NCBI RefSeq assembly: GCF_000316035.1
Contig: NZ_ANHX01000011.1
Location: 310,001-374,000, forward strand
DNA: 64,000 bases
DNA from: Paenibacillus sp. PAMC 26794
GTDB lineage: Bacteria > Bacillota > Bacilli > Paenibacillales > Paenibacillaceae
Direction: 5' to 3'
Within the stretch, counting starts at the first letter, position 1; every line of letters starts with the position of its first letter. This document shows, piece by piece, positions 51,613 through 60,343 of this stretch. The translations under genes were made by a program, and so were the position numbers. The notes under the pieces were generated by a model. It saw nothing but the letters and a program-made list of their open reading frames with translations, did no database searches and had not been told where the DNA came from.

Positions 51613-53358
51613 ATGTTCGGGAAACAATCCCGGAAGGTATTTTGGCTGTTACTGCTGATCGGAGGGATGATAATGATATGGAATGAGTCACCTGCTGAAG
51701 CTGACGGCGCAGATATACGGGCGGCCTGGGTATGGCAGGCACAGTCTGTTAGCAACGGAGATGAGCTGTTGGCCAATGCAGCTAAACATAAGATAAACAG
51801 GCTGTACGTGAATGTAGACATGACGCTGTCCAAAGAGGTATACCAGACGTTTATAGCCAAAGCAAGCCGTGCAGGTATTGCGGTTGAAGCGCTGGGAGGT
51901 GATCCATCCTGGGCACTCAGTGGTCGTGAAGGCCCCATGCTCAGATTAGCGTCGTGGGTAAGTGATTACAATCAAGCTGCTGAGCCCAACGAGCAATTTG
52001 ATGCCATACATCTGGATATCAAGCCCTACGTGTTACCAGCTTGGAAAGAAGATGCCAAGCCACTGGTACAATCCTGGGTAGCCAATATGAATCTGTTATT
52101 TGAGCAAGTGAGACAGGATGGCGCAGTTGCAGTGAATATTGACCTGCCATTTTGGCTGGATTCCTATACCGTCACAGGAAATAGAGTTTCTGAGGATGCA
52201 GATAACGAACCATTGTCACGTTGGTTCATTGAACGAGTGGAGCATGTCACTTTACTCGCTTACCGTGATAACGCACAAGGGAACAATGGTATCATACGTT
52301 TAATTGAACAGGAAATGAACTGGGCCGATGCCAGCAATGTGAGCGTCACGGTTGGGTTGAACACCAAGCCAATGCCTGGCGAGGAGTTCACGACATTTGC
52401 CGGGAAAGGTGCAGCACAACTGGAAAGCGTTATTGAAGAAGTTGCCTCAGCATTCAGCGGACATAGTTCCTACGCAGGTTCTGCAGTACATGACATCGTA
52501 TACTGGGGACAACTGGAGCCGTCAGAACTGCCATCACCGGAGATTCCATCCAATCAGCCAGAGATTCGGGGAACGTATATCTGGGAGGCCTCTCAGGTGA
52601 CGCATGACGGCGGAGAGCACATACTAGCGTTTGCTAGAGAGCAGAATATTAACTGGTTGTATGTGCGGTTAGATCTGGATCAACCCTATTCCAGTTATCG
52701 CAGTTTTGTGAAACGGGCAAAAGCGCAGGGCATTGAGATCCATGCGATGGGTGGACACCCCATCTGGGGCAAAAAGGAGAATCGTCCACGCATTCAGCGA
52801 TTGATTGATTATGTGAAAAACTATAATGCTGAATCCGAGCCGGATGAACGATTTGAAGGCATCCATCTGGATATTGAGCCTTACACATTGCCGGAGTGGG
52901 AGAATAGTCGGGACACCCTGTTGACCGAATGGGCTGCCAATATTACATTTTTCCAGGAAGAAACAAAGAAGGACAGTGATCTCGAAACAAGCGCAGACCT
53001 TGCTGTATGGCTGGATAGCTTCGCGTTGCCAGGAAAGGATACATCTGTGGCTGAATTTATGATCCGTACACTCGATCATGTGTCGCTGATGGCCTTCCGT
53101 AACAACGCCGAAGGTTCCAATGGGATTGCTGCTGTTGTGAGTCAGGAGATGGAGATCGCGGATCGTTTGGGAAAAAGGTTGATGATTTCGGTCGAAATGA
53201 AGCAGAACCATGAAGGTCCTCATATTTCCTTTTATGAGAAAGGGGCAGCGGAGATGGAACTTCAGCTTGCCAAGCTTCCGGATCTGCTGGCCGAACATCA
53301 GGCTTACCAAGGCAACATTGTTCATGCCTATGATTATTGGATTGAAGCCAAGCCCTGA
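51613..53358 (+). CDS. Secreted protein with two tandem barrel-like domains
   Basis: A 581-aa protein with a signal peptide (about 1-30). It consists of two related halves, about 34-305 and 325-578. Matching landmarks are IRAAWVWQAQ / IRGTYIWEAS, INRLYVNVDM / INWLYVRLDL, IAVEALGGDPSW / IEIHAMGGHPIW, FDAIHLDIKPYVLPAW / FEGIHLDIEPYTLPEW, and VTLLAYRDNAQGNNGI / VSLMAFRNNAEGSNGI. The order of beta strands suggests TIM barrels of a glycoside-hydrolase type, but no named family is certain. The first half has Lys where the second has Glu in the DI(E/K)PY motif, so it may be inactive. ATG start with GGAGGGAG. Confidence 0.75.
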   Translation: MFGKQSRKVFWLLLLIGGMIMIWNESPAEADGADIRAAWVWQAQSVSNGDELLANAAKHKINRLYVNVDMTLSKEVYQTFIAKASRAGIAVEALGGDPSWALSGREGPMLRLASWVSDYNQAAEPNEQFDAIHLDIKPYVLPAWKEDAKPLVQSWVANMNLLFEQVRQDGAVAVNIDLPFWLDSYTVTGNRVSEDADNEPLSRWFIERVEHVTLLAYRDNAQGNNGIIRLIEQEMNWADASNVSVTVGLNTKPMPGEEFTTFAGKGAAQLESVIEEVASAFSGHSSYAGSAVHDIVYWGQLEPSELPSPEIPSNQPEIRGTYIWEASQVTHDGGEHILAFAREQNINWLYVRLDLDQPYSSYRSFVKRAKAQGIEIHAMGGHPIWGKKENRPRIQRLIDYVKNYNAESEPDERFEGIHLDIEPYTLPEWENSRDTLLTEWAANITFFQEETKKDSDLETSADLAVWLDSFALPGKDTSVAEFMIRTLDHVSLMAFRNNAEGSNGIAAVVSQEMEIADRLGKRLMISVEMKQNHEGPHISFYEKGAAEMELQLAKLPDLLAEHQAYQGNIVHAYDYWIEAKP

Positions 53359-53387
53359 ACAGGCGAGTATTATAAGAAACGAGTTGC

Positions 53388-53428
53388 TTCGGGACTTCAC
53401 CTTGGGTGAGGTTCCGGGCTTTTTTTTA
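53388..53428 (+). terminator. Terminator before cwlJ
   Basis: TTCGGGACTTCAC pairs with GTGAGGTTCCGGG (G-U pairs), CTTGG loop, then eight T. It separates the double-domain gene from cwlJ-gerQ. Confidence 0.8.
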
Positions 53429-53518
53429 TGGAAAAAAGATGGAATCGTGTCACCGAATGGGCTCCTGCACAATACGATGTACGGAGATGAACAGCTGAAA
53501 CAAGGGAGGAAACAGACT

Positions 53519-53941
53519 ATGGCTGTTATTAAAGCCAACTCAGAGGACGTCAAGCTGCTGGCTAGGCTCATGAGGGCAGAGGCTGAAGGTGACGGCGAAC
53601 AGGGTATGTTGCTTGTGGGCAATGTAAGTGTGAACCGGGTGCTGGTGGATTGTCTGGACTTTAAGGATATTCGCGATATCAATCGTATGGTATTCCAGAA
53701 TCCAGGAGGCTACGAGTCAACACAGAAGGGGTACTTTTACCAACGGGCAAGACAGTCCGAGATTCGTCTCGCACAACGGGTGATTAATGGAGAGCGCTTC
53801 TGGCCTGCCAGCAATTCATTGTGGTTCTTCCGACCTGTGGCCGAGTGTCCGGAAACGTGGTATGACCAGCAAAATACAGGACGTTTCAAAGCGCATTGTT
53901 TCTTCAGTCCTTCAGGCGAAGACTGTCCGGAAGTATATTAA
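53519..53941 (+). CDS. cwlJ: Spore cortex-lytic enzyme CwlJ
   Basis: A 140-aa cell-wall hydrolase of the SleB/CwlJ superfamily. The full length aligns by eye with Bacillus CwlJ: LLARLMRAEAEGDGEQGMLLVGNVSVNRV (in part AEAEGDGEQGM), GYFYQRARQSE, INGERFWPASNSLWFFRP and AHCFFSPSGEDC. CwlJ degrades spore cortex during germination and needs GerQ for localisation. ATG 53519 is preceded by AAGGGAGGAA. gerQ follows 18 bp after the stop, matching the known operon. Expression in the mother cell is expected from the family. Confidence 0.94.
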   Translation: MAVIKANSEDVKLLARLMRAEAEGDGEQGMLLVGNVSVNRVLVDCLDFKDIRDINRMVFQNPGGYESTQKGYFYQRARQSEIRLAQRVINGERFWPASNSLWFFRPVAECPETWYDQQNTGRFKAHCFFSPSGEDCPEVY

Positions 53942-53959
53942 ATTTGGGGAGGAATCATC

Positions 53960-54502
53960 ATGATTAATCAGCCTTATCAACCAACAACTCAAACACTGGG
54001 TCAGCAAGCGAATTCCGTGTTGGGTCAGCAAGCGAATTCCGTGTTGGGTCAACAAGCCAATTCTCAGGTTCAAGGTACGTCTTACAAAATCGGTAACGGA
54101 ATGCCTGCCATGTCACCAACGCCAGGGATGGTGTCCCCAAGCTCCACAAGTGTACCCCCACTCGTATCCAGTGGAAGCCCAATGACACCAACGGGTGCAG
54201 TGATTACAACAACGGCTCCACAGTTTGAGCAGTCATACATTGAGAATATTTTACGTTTGAATCTCGGGAAATTCGGTACGTTCTACATGACATATGAGGG
54301 CAACAAAGAATGGAACGCTCGTATATTCCAAGGTATTATTGAAGCAGCGGGCCGTGATCATATTATCATCAGTGACCCGAAGACAGGAAGAAGGATCATG
54401 CTGTTGATGGTCAACTTCGACTATGCTACATTTGATGAGCCGTTGTTGTATCAATATCCTGGAGTGGTAGGCAATTACCCGCAAGCTCCAAGCAGATTTT
54501 AA
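53960..54502 (+). CDS. gerQ: Spore coat protein GerQ
   Basis: A 180-aa spore coat protein. The N-terminal half (1-90) is low in complexity, with three LGQQANS repeats and Ser/Pro/Thr-rich sequence. The conserved C-terminal half (about 90-170) shows SYIENILRLNLGKFGTFYMTYE and DHIIISDPKTGRRIML, typical of GerQ/YwdL. GerQ is crosslinked in the coat by transglutaminase and is needed for CwlJ function. ATG start after GGGGAGGAATC. It forms an operon with cwlJ. Confidence 0.95.
   Translation: MINQPYQPTTQTLGQQANSVLGQQANSVLGQQANSQVQGTSYKIGNGMPAMSPTPGMVSPSSTSVPPLVSSGSPMTPTGAVITTTAPQFEQSYIENILRLNLGKFGTFYMTYEGNKEWNARIFQGIIEAAGRDHIIISDPKTGRRIMLLMVNFDYATFDEPLLYQYPGVVGNYPQAPSRF
53996..54067 (+). repeat. 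24-bp tandem repeat in gerQ
   Basis: Three units of 24 bp starting at 53996, 54020 and 54044; the first two are nearly identical (GGTCAGCAAGCGAATTCC core), the third has diverged. They encode LGQQANSV. Confidence 0.9.
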
Positions 54503-54559
54503 TTGGCGCTTCACGATTTCAATTGATATTTGACATGTCTAACACATAGTGAATTGCAG

Positions 54560-54604
54560 GCTGTCCCGAATGTGGAGGTTATCCGCAAACGGGGCAGCTT
54601 TTTA
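54560..54604 (+). terminator. Terminator after gerQ
   Basis: GCTGTCCCG pairs with CGGGGCAGC over a 21-nt loop, followed by five T. Confidence 0.65.
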
Positions 54605-54620
54605 CATAAGCATATATACT

Positions 54621-54655
54621 AAGGTTACTATAGGTTTAGAGTCATACGTAACCTT
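54621..54655. promoter_or_regulatory. Inverted repeat before the sigma-DUF1835 gene
   Basis: AAGGTTAC (54621-54628) and GTAACCTT (54648-54655) form a perfect 8-bp inverted repeat with a 19-bp gap, 70 bp before the start. The arms match those between the DinB and CGNR genes at 34.7 kb, but the gap differs. Confidence 0.35.
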
Positions 54656-54724
54656 TTGGCGATAACATGGCACTTATACATGAACAGAACAAGCAGCATG
54701 CTTATATGAAGGGAGTCCATAGCA

Positions 54725-56308
54725 TTGAATTCATGGATTGAAGGAGCGATGAAGGGCGAACCCGAAGCTTACGCACAACTGATGTCTCAATATCGCGGGA
54801 TGGCACTTGCTGTTGCCTACCACCGACTGGGGGATACATTTTGGGCAGAAGATGTCGTTCAGGAAGCATTTACTGAAGCCTTTGGCAATCTGTCCAAGCT
54901 GGAAGCTCCTGAGGCTTTTCCCGGGTGGTTCAAGGTGATTGTGGAGAGGCAGTGTTATCGCTGGCTAAGACGCAAGCAGCATACCATGATTCCAGTTCAG
55001 GAGCTGGAGCATGTATTCCATGAAGAGGATCAGGCGCATGATCCGGAAAAACAAGCGGTGCAAAATGAAATGCATCGTACGCTGCGTGATTCTATCTCAA
55101 TACTGCCATCATCGATGCGGATTGCTGTTGAACTGTTTTATTTGGAAGGATACTCGCTCAAGGAAATATCGGATTTCCTCGGGGTGAAGGTACCTGCATT
55201 AAAGAAAAGACTGTTCGATGCCCGATCCAAACTTAAGCGCTCTATGCCAGTAAGGGATCTGGTCTCTGTATTCAGTGACTTGTATGAAGGGGGAAAAGGA
55301 TTGTTACACATTATGAATGGGGATCACGCTGCCAATCGTTTAAGAGAGAGTGGAATTCAGGGAGACATCCTGGTATGGAGAGAGTTGTACACGTTTGGCC
55401 CGGTAGCCAAAGAGATGGGGGTTACGAAGGAGCGGCAGAATCGGGCATCCGTGTTAGAGCAGCAGTTGGGCATTCCACAGGCGGAATACTTGAAGATTGA
55501 GGAGCTTGAACGCAAGTTGCATTCGTTTCAACAATATAAGGAAATTGTCTTATGGTTCGAATACGATCTCTATGATCAGACGATGTTATCTTATCTATTG
55601 CATTATTTCAGAGGACAAGCACTCCAGAATACGAAACTGAATCTGCTCTGCATTGACTCGTATCCAGAGATTGAGCACTTTAGAGGACTCGGACAGCTTA
55701 CCTCCACACAGATTGAACGTCTGTCCGGCAGTTGGCATGTGATTGAGAAAAACGAGTTACAAGCCGGTGCACAGTTCTGGGAAGCCTATACGTCGACTGA
55801 TTTCCGGCATCATCTGGATTACTTGCAGGCAGATACTTCTGCGCTACCCTTTGCGAAAGCTGCCTTTAAGGCACATTTGTCCCGGCTGCCATCTGTATCG
55901 AACGGTCTGGGACTCATTGAGCAGACAACACTGGAGACTATTAGAGCAGGTGTGGAGCATCCGTATCCATTATTTCGCGAGGTAGGAGACAAGCTGCATA
56001 TTCTCGGAATGGGTGATCTTGAATACTGGGCACATCTGAGGCGGATGACAGAAGGACCTCATGCTCTACTTCAGATGAGCGGTGCAACCACTTTCCCTAA
56101 TTTCAAGCAGCATGATGAAAAATTCCGTGACGGAGTCCTGTCGCTAACGGAACTCGGAATTCAGGTGTTGAATGAAGAAGTCGATTGGGCACTGCTGAAG
56201 CAGGATGAATTCTGGATCGGTGGATTGCATAACGCAAGAGGGAAACAAGCCAGATGGCGCTGGAACCCCGCTTCGGAAACCGTAGTGGAGATTGAGTCTA
56301 CATCGTAA
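54725..56308 (+). CDS. ECF-type sigma factor fused to a DUF1835 domain
   Basis: A 527-aa protein. Residues 1-175 are sigma-70 regions 2 and 4: LGDTFWAEDVVQEAFTEAF (core-binding and -10 recognition) and LEGYSLKEISDFLGVKVPALKKRL (-35 recognition helix). Residues about 190-525 match DUF1835: HIMNGDHAANRLRESGIQGDILVWREL and the later DUF3658-like C-terminal part with TTFPNFKQHDEKF. The fused domain may sense a signal in place of an anti-sigma factor; no anti-sigma gene is next to it. TTG start with AAGGGAG 9 bp upstream. Confidence 0.85.
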   Translation: MNSWIEGAMKGEPEAYAQLMSQYRGMALAVAYHRLGDTFWAEDVVQEAFTEAFGNLSKLEAPEAFPGWFKVIVERQCYRWLRRKQHTMIPVQELEHVFHEEDQAHDPEKQAVQNEMHRTLRDSISILPSSMRIAVELFYLEGYSLKEISDFLGVKVPALKKRLFDARSKLKRSMPVRDLVSVFSDLYEGGKGLLHIMNGDHAANRLRESGIQGDILVWRELYTFGPVAKEMGVTKERQNRASVLEQQLGIPQAEYLKIEELERKLHSFQQYKEIVLWFEYDLYDQTMLSYLLHYFRGQALQNTKLNLLCIDSYPEIEHFRGLGQLTSTQIERLSGSWHVIEKNELQAGAQFWEAYTSTDFRHHLDYLQADTSALPFAKAAFKAHLSRLPSVSNGLGLIEQTTLETIRAGVEHPYPLFREVGDKLHILGMGDLEYWAHLRRMTEGPHALLQMSGATTFPNFKQHDEKFRDGVLSLTELGIQVLNEEVDWALLKQDEFWIGGLHNARGKQARWRWNPASETVVEIESTS

Positions 56309-56343
56309 TTAGCGGATAGAATCTGAGAAAATAACAGTATTGC

Positions 56344-56394
56344 AAAAAGAGAGTATCCAGCCATGCGGAAGCATGAGCGAGGATACTCTCTTTA
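56344..56394. terminator. Terminator after the sigma-DUF1835 gene
   Basis: AAAGAGAGTATCC/GGATACTCTCTTT 13-bp stem with a 22-nt loop, A/T-flanked. Confidence 0.75.
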
Positions 56395-56497
56395 GTTTGG
56401 TTAGATCATTGTTGGCGAAATGTTAAAAAACAGCGTAATCGAGACTTTTGTTAAAGAAAAAAGGCGTTTGTGCCATTTCGTTGTCATAGGACACGGA

Positions 56498-56525
56498 TTG
56501 ACTGTGTAGTGTAGAATTATATAAT
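56498..56525 (+). promoter_or_regulatory. Sigma-A promoter of the CNNM/CBS gene
   Basis: TTGACT (56498-56503), a 16-bp spacer and TATAAT (56520-56525). The leader to the start codon at 56680 is about 148 nt, long enough for regulation. Confidence 0.65.
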
Positions 56526-56631
56526 AAAAGAAGCATATCTTTATTATTCGACAGAACAAGGTGGAGGTGGAAGCATTGGGAAGTTGAAATTGCATATGAG
56601 CGGCAGAATGGCAAATATCCTACATTTTCGA

Positions 56632-56670
56632 AGGAGGTGGACCTATTTGCCGAAGAATGACGGCGAATAG
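56632..56670 (+). promoter_or_regulatory. Strong ribosome binding site before a short leader frame
   Basis: AAGGAGGTGG at 56632-56641 is not at the CNNM start (56680) but 7 bp before TTG 56648, which opens a seven-codon frame ending TAG at 56671. A 24-codon frame from ATG 56596 ends at the same stop. Either could be a leader peptide. Confidence 0.35.
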
Positions 56671-56679
56671 GATGAAAAT

Positions 56680-57996
56680 TTGAGTGACCCCTTACCGAGT
56701 ATTTTAAATTTAGTAATAATTGGTTTACTTGTATTAATGAATGGTTTCTTTGTGTCGGCGGAATTTGCGATGGTGAAAGTTCGTGGAAGTCGGATTGAGG
56801 CTTTGGTGGAAACAGGCAACAAAAATGCCATCTATGCTTCCAATATCGTACGTAATCTGGATGCATATCTGTCAGCTTGCCAACTAGGTATAACTTTGGC
56901 TTCACTGGGACTCGGGTGGCTGGGAGAACCGGCAATTGCACATCTGTTAGAGCCCGTGTTTACCGCATTTGGACTGGGACCAGTCTACGTTCATGGAATC
57001 TCTATTGCCATTGCATTTGTGATTATTACGATCTTGCACATTGTACTGGGAGAACTTGCCCCCAAAACGATGGCGATTCGAAAGTCTGAGACGATCACGT
57101 TGTGGTCTGCGGCTTTGCTAACGTTCTTCTACAAGTTAATGTATCCATTCATATGGGCACTGAACGGTATGGCTAACGGCTTGTTGAGACTGTTCCGAAT
57201 AGCACCAGCTTCGGAGATTGACTCGGCACATAGCGAAGATGAAATACGTATTCTGATGAAAGAAAGCAATAAGAGCGGTTTAATTGATAACACTGAATTA
57301 GCACTTGTTGATAATATATTTGATTTTACGGATACAACCGCCCGTGAAATTATGATTCCGCGGACGGAGATGATCTGTCTGAATGCCAATGAGTCCATGC
57401 TGGAAAATCTGGAGATTGCCAGCGAGAGTATGCGAACAAGGTATCCGGTATATAACGGAGACAAGGATCATATTATCGGCTTTATTCACATTAAGGATCT
57501 GATGCGATCCCAACTCACGGATACCATCTCCGTAATCCGGCCCATCCTGGCTGTGCCAGATACCACGCTGATTAGTGATCTGCTGAAGCGAATGCAGCGT
57601 AGCAAGACACAGATTGCGATTCTGATTGATGAATACGGCGGAACCTCCGGGCTTGTCACACTTGAAGATATCATGGAAGAGATCGTAGGCGAGATTCAGG
57701 ATGAATTCGACCATGAGCGTCCTGCCATTGAACAAGTGGATGAGATGGAATACTCTATTGATGGATTGATGCTGATTGAAGAAGTCAGCGAACGATTCGG
57801 ACTGGAGATGGATCGTGCCGATTACGATACCATCGGGGGCTGGTTATACTCCAGAGTAGATGCTATTCCACCTGAGGTCGGTCAATCGGTTGAGTATGGG
57901 GGTTATGTATTTGTCATTCAAGAGACAGAGCATAAGCGGATTTCCCGAGTAAATGTGATTAAGCTGGAACTATTGGTTGAAGAAGAAGGCGCGTAG
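56680..57996 (+). CDS. CNNM/CorC-type membrane protein with CBS pair
   Basis: A 438-aa protein of the hemolysin C/CorC group. The CNNM domain (about 1-200) has four helices and conserved FFVSAEFAMVKVRGSRIEAL and LGELAPKTMAIRKSE. Two CBS domains follow (about 215-340: MIPRTEMICLNANES; VTLEDIMEEIVGEIQDEFD), then the CorC_HlyC domain (about 355-435). These proteins move or sense Mg2+/Co2+ or other cations. TTG start with AGGATGA. The GGTSGLVTLED segment is the typical second CBS domain. Confidence 0.92.
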   Translation: MSDPLPSILNLVIIGLLVLMNGFFVSAEFAMVKVRGSRIEALVETGNKNAIYASNIVRNLDAYLSACQLGITLASLGLGWLGEPAIAHLLEPVFTAFGLGPVYVHGISIAIAFVIITILHIVLGELAPKTMAIRKSETITLWSAALLTFFYKLMYPFIWALNGMANGLLRLFRIAPASEIDSAHSEDEIRILMKESNKSGLIDNTELALVDNIFDFTDTTAREIMIPRTEMICLNANESMLENLEIASESMRTRYPVYNGDKDHIIGFIHIKDLMRSQLTDTISVIRPILAVPDTTLISDLLKRMQRSKTQIAILIDEYGGTSGLVTLEDIMEEIVGEIQDEFDHERPAIEQVDEMEYSIDGLMLIEEVSERFGLEMDRADYDTIGGWLYSRVDAIPPEVGQSVEYGGYVFVIQETEHKRISRVNVIKLELLVEEEGA

Positions 57997-58018
57997 CCAG
58001 ATCGAAATTGTAACAGAT

Positions 58019-58063
58019 GAAGCTGTATGGTGACGTAATGGTCATCGTACAGCTTCTTTGCAT
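58019..58063 (+). terminator. Hairpin after the CNNM gene
   Basis: GAAGCTGTA/TACAGCTTC stem with TGAC/GTCA inner pairing; the tail is short (TTTG). Confidence 0.5.
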
Positions 58064-58193
58064 GCTCATGATTCTTTGGGTGCATGAATGACAACATCGG
58101 CGTAACGGCTCTCTGTGACGAAGCTATTCTTGATATACATACGGAATGGAGTAATTTAGGTTTCACAATGCTGGAGATGCAAGCGTAGACAAA

Positions 58194-58234
58194 AGACGCT
58201 GCCGACAGAAACATCGGAGCGTCTAATTTTTTTT
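58194..58234 (+). terminator. Terminator upstream of the small secreted protein gene
   Basis: AGACGCT/AGCGTCT with inner CCGA/TCGG, followed by eight T. Confidence 0.75.
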
Positions 58235-58306
58235 GAAACCTGTCACCCGATCCGTCCGTTTATACCCTTACACAAAATCAAGTATGGAAGCGGAGGATGG
58301 ATCAAT

Positions 58307-58819
58307 ATGCGGAAAATGAATAATAAGAGTGCAGCATCTATACTAAAAACAACCCTTGTTGCCTTGTTAATGGTGCCAACAATCCTGGCTATACCTACGT
58401 CCGAACCAGCCGTTGCAAGCCCGATGATCAATGTGTCCTCTGGTGCTCTTACAGCTCCGCCTCCGCCAGAACCATCCATCCATTCGCTTGCTAACACTCG
58501 AGAACTTGGACATATCTATCAAGCGGTCGGTGCAGTCATTCCTGGGGGTGGACTATCGGCTATCGTCAATACCAAGACCATGACATATACAGCAATGAAG
58601 ACACTTTCCGTAGATTATCGACTTGAGCGCTGGACAGGAACAGCATGGGTAACTTTTAAAACGAATTCCAACAATGCAACGAATACAAACTTACTGAATG
58701 CCGCATCGGATTGGACCGTCATGCCAGGATATTATTATCGCGTTACCAGTATTCATACAGCGTATGATGGAAGTACCACGGAAACAAGCAAACATGTCTC
58801 TGGCACCGTGTTATTCTGA
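58307..58819 (+). CDS. Small secreted protein of unknown function
   Basis: A 170-aa protein with a signal peptide (about 1-38, ending VAS) and a mature domain of about 130 residues. It is rich in Thr, Ala and Tyr, and has two YR/RVTS-like strands (VDYRLERWTGTAWVTFKTNS; YYYRVTSIHTAYDG) that suggest a beta-sandwich, as in fibronectin-like or secreted surface proteins. I do not recognise a family. ATG start with GGAGGATGG. It is convergent with the anti-sigma gene, with 2 bp between the stops. Confidence 0.65.
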   Translation: MRKMNNKSAASILKTTLVALLMVPTILAIPTSEPAVASPMINVSSGALTAPPPPEPSIHSLANTRELGHIYQAVGAVIPGGGLSAIVNTKTMTYTAMKTLSVDYRLERWTGTAWVTFKTNSNNATNTNLLNAASDWTVMPGYYYRVTSIHTAYDGSTTETSKHVSGTVLF

Positions 58820-58821
58820 TC

Positions 58822-59784
58822 TTATCGACGGGTGCTGCCGGGAAACTTCTGCTCTTGAAAATCGTTGGCAATAGCAGTCATTTCTTCTTCCGAAAGGGTG
58901 CCAAACAGACTCATATTGTTGGAACCCATCATCCACTGAAATGAGTTATAGGGTGGGCCGATATACATCAGTGCTTCCGAGCCATCCGCCAGCTTTACGG
59001 TGCTCATATCACGAAGCATGGCCCCTTCAATTTTCTCCCCAGGCATGACATGGACATAATCAAACTGGATGATCTCATCCTCTATGCTCTTGCCTTCACT
59101 GGTATATTGAACTCTCATTTGTGTGGACTCATAATAATCGTCTGGATTCACAGGGTTTTCAGTATCAAGCACGAGTTCGAATTTGACCTTGTTGAATCGC
59201 TCGGGAATGGCATTGGATAACAGAAAGTCACCCATGAACCCTTCGCGTGCGATCTCTTCCGTAACAAGTACTGGACGAAACAGATGGCTCGATAACTCAT
59301 ACGAAGGTGTATTAAGAGCTTCTTCTTCTTGTACTTTAAGAATGTCGTCTAAGCTGGTTTCCGGCGGTGGAGGCGTTTTGGCTGTTGACGGATCAGCCCC
59401 CAGTTGGGTCGTGCGATCCTCAATGATAATGGATTTCATGCCATTACCCCAATCTTTGATGGATTGCACAAAAGGGGATACCGCTTGCGTACCGGACGGC
59501 AGGCTGAAAATAACGGCTCCGATGGTCACGGACGCAGCTACGACGATTGTAAGTCGCAAGGTACGTATTCTTTTTTTACGTAAACCGATTCTGTTAATTT
59601 CCCTGTTTACCTTCTGCCAGGATTGCTGCATGGCTTCGGTATGGGAGGCGGAAGGGGCAGAGACGGCCTGATGGAAAGCTTCATCAAAAGCCAGGTCAAA
59701 CGCAGCGTCGAAATATTCGTCTTCCAGCTCTGAATCGAATCGCTCCGCGTTTTTATCGGACTTGCCTTTGCTCAATGCTTCCAC
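58822..59784 (-). CDS. Anti-sigma factor, DUF4179/DUF4367 type
   Basis: A 320-aa membrane protein encoded right after an ECF sigma gene and overlapping it by 32 bp, the classical anti-sigma layout. The N-terminal region (about 1-70) is acidic and cytoplasmic; a transmembrane helix follows at about 77-95 (TLRLTIVVAASVTIGAVIFSL), then an extracellular domain with WMMGSNNMSLFGTLSEEEM near the end, as in DUF4367. GTG 59784 is spaced 5 bp from AAGGA. The domain outside presumably senses the envelope signal. Confidence 0.82.
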   Translation of the reverse strand: MEALSKGKSDKNAERFDSELEDEYFDAAFDLAFDEAFHQAVSAPSASHTEAMQQSWQKVNREINRIGLRKKRIRTLRLTIVVAASVTIGAVIFSLPSGTQAVSPFVQSIKDWGNGMKSIIIEDRTTQLGADPSTAKTPPPPETSLDDILKVQEEEALNTPSYELSSHLFRPVLVTEEIAREGFMGDFLLSNAIPERFNKVKFELVLDTENPVNPDDYYESTQMRVQYTSEGKSIEDEIIQFDYVHVMPGEKIEGAMLRDMSTVKLADGSEALMYIGPPYNSFQWMMGSNNMSLFGTLSEEEMTAIANDFQEQKFPGSTRR

Positions 59785-60343
59785 CCCATTCCTTATGTAA
59801 TTTCTTCTTGATACTGCCACGGGCTCTGAACAAGCGTTGCTTCACAATGTCTTCGGAGGTATCCAGCAGTTCGGCCATCTCTCGGTAAGAGAGACCTTTT
59901 TTCCACCGTAACTCCACCAGTACACGATATTCCGGTTTGAGCTGTCTGAGATAATATTCAATGGACTCTTCCATCATCTGCGTTTCTACCATGCTTTCCA
60001 CGGAAGCTGCCGTCTGATTCATCGTCTCCATATCTATAAAAACACTATCCGTATCCAATTGGTTACGGTTATTTTTATTTTTTCTCAGATAATTAATAGC
60101 TGTGTTCCGTGTGACAACCTTGAGCCAAGCTTTCAGTTTGACCTCGTCTTCAAAGATGGGTTTGTTTTTAATGATTTTGATAAAAGCTTCCTGAATAATA
60201 TCTTCTGCTGCAGCACGCTCCTTGATGATATAAACGATAAGACCATGTACCATATTATAATATTCATAATACACTTCTTCTTGAAGTGCAGAGCCTAAAT
60301 TATGGAAATCTGAGGCTAGTAATAACTGGAGCCGATTGGCCAT
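59753..60343 (-). CDS. ECF RNA polymerase sigma factor
   Basis: A 196-aa sigma factor. Region 2 shows YYNMVHGLIVYIIKERAAAEDIIQEAFIKI, and KLKAWLKVVTRNTAINYLRK completes it; region 4 shows LKPEYRVLVELRWKKGLSYREMAELL and EDIVKQRLFRARGSIKKKL (DNA-binding helix). ATG 60343 has AGAAAGGAGAAC; the longer in-frame form (to 60523) runs through a terminator and is rejected. It could control its own operon and other targets; the pspA cluster promoter at 17732 is of ECF type but cannot be assigned to this factor. Confidence 0.92.
   Translation of the reverse strand: MANRLQLLLASDFHNLGSALQEEVYYEYYNMVHGLIVYIIKERAAAEDIIQEAFIKIIKNKPIFEDEVKLKAWLKVVTRNTAINYLRKNKNNRNQLDTDSVFIDMETMNQTAASVESMVETQMMEESIEYYLRQLKPEYRVLVELRWKKGLSYREMAELLDTSEDIVKQRLFRARGSIKKKLHKEWGGSIEQRQVR

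Noticed and set aside
53210..53518. In-frame upstream extension of cwlJ
   Set aside because: It would overlap the preceding gene and a terminator, and the CwlJ family starts at MAVIKA, which has its own strong ribosome binding site.
52669..53682. A 337-codon minus-strand open frame opposite the double-domain gene and cwlJ
   Set aside because: It lies opposite two well-supported genes, has no family pattern and crosses a terminator.
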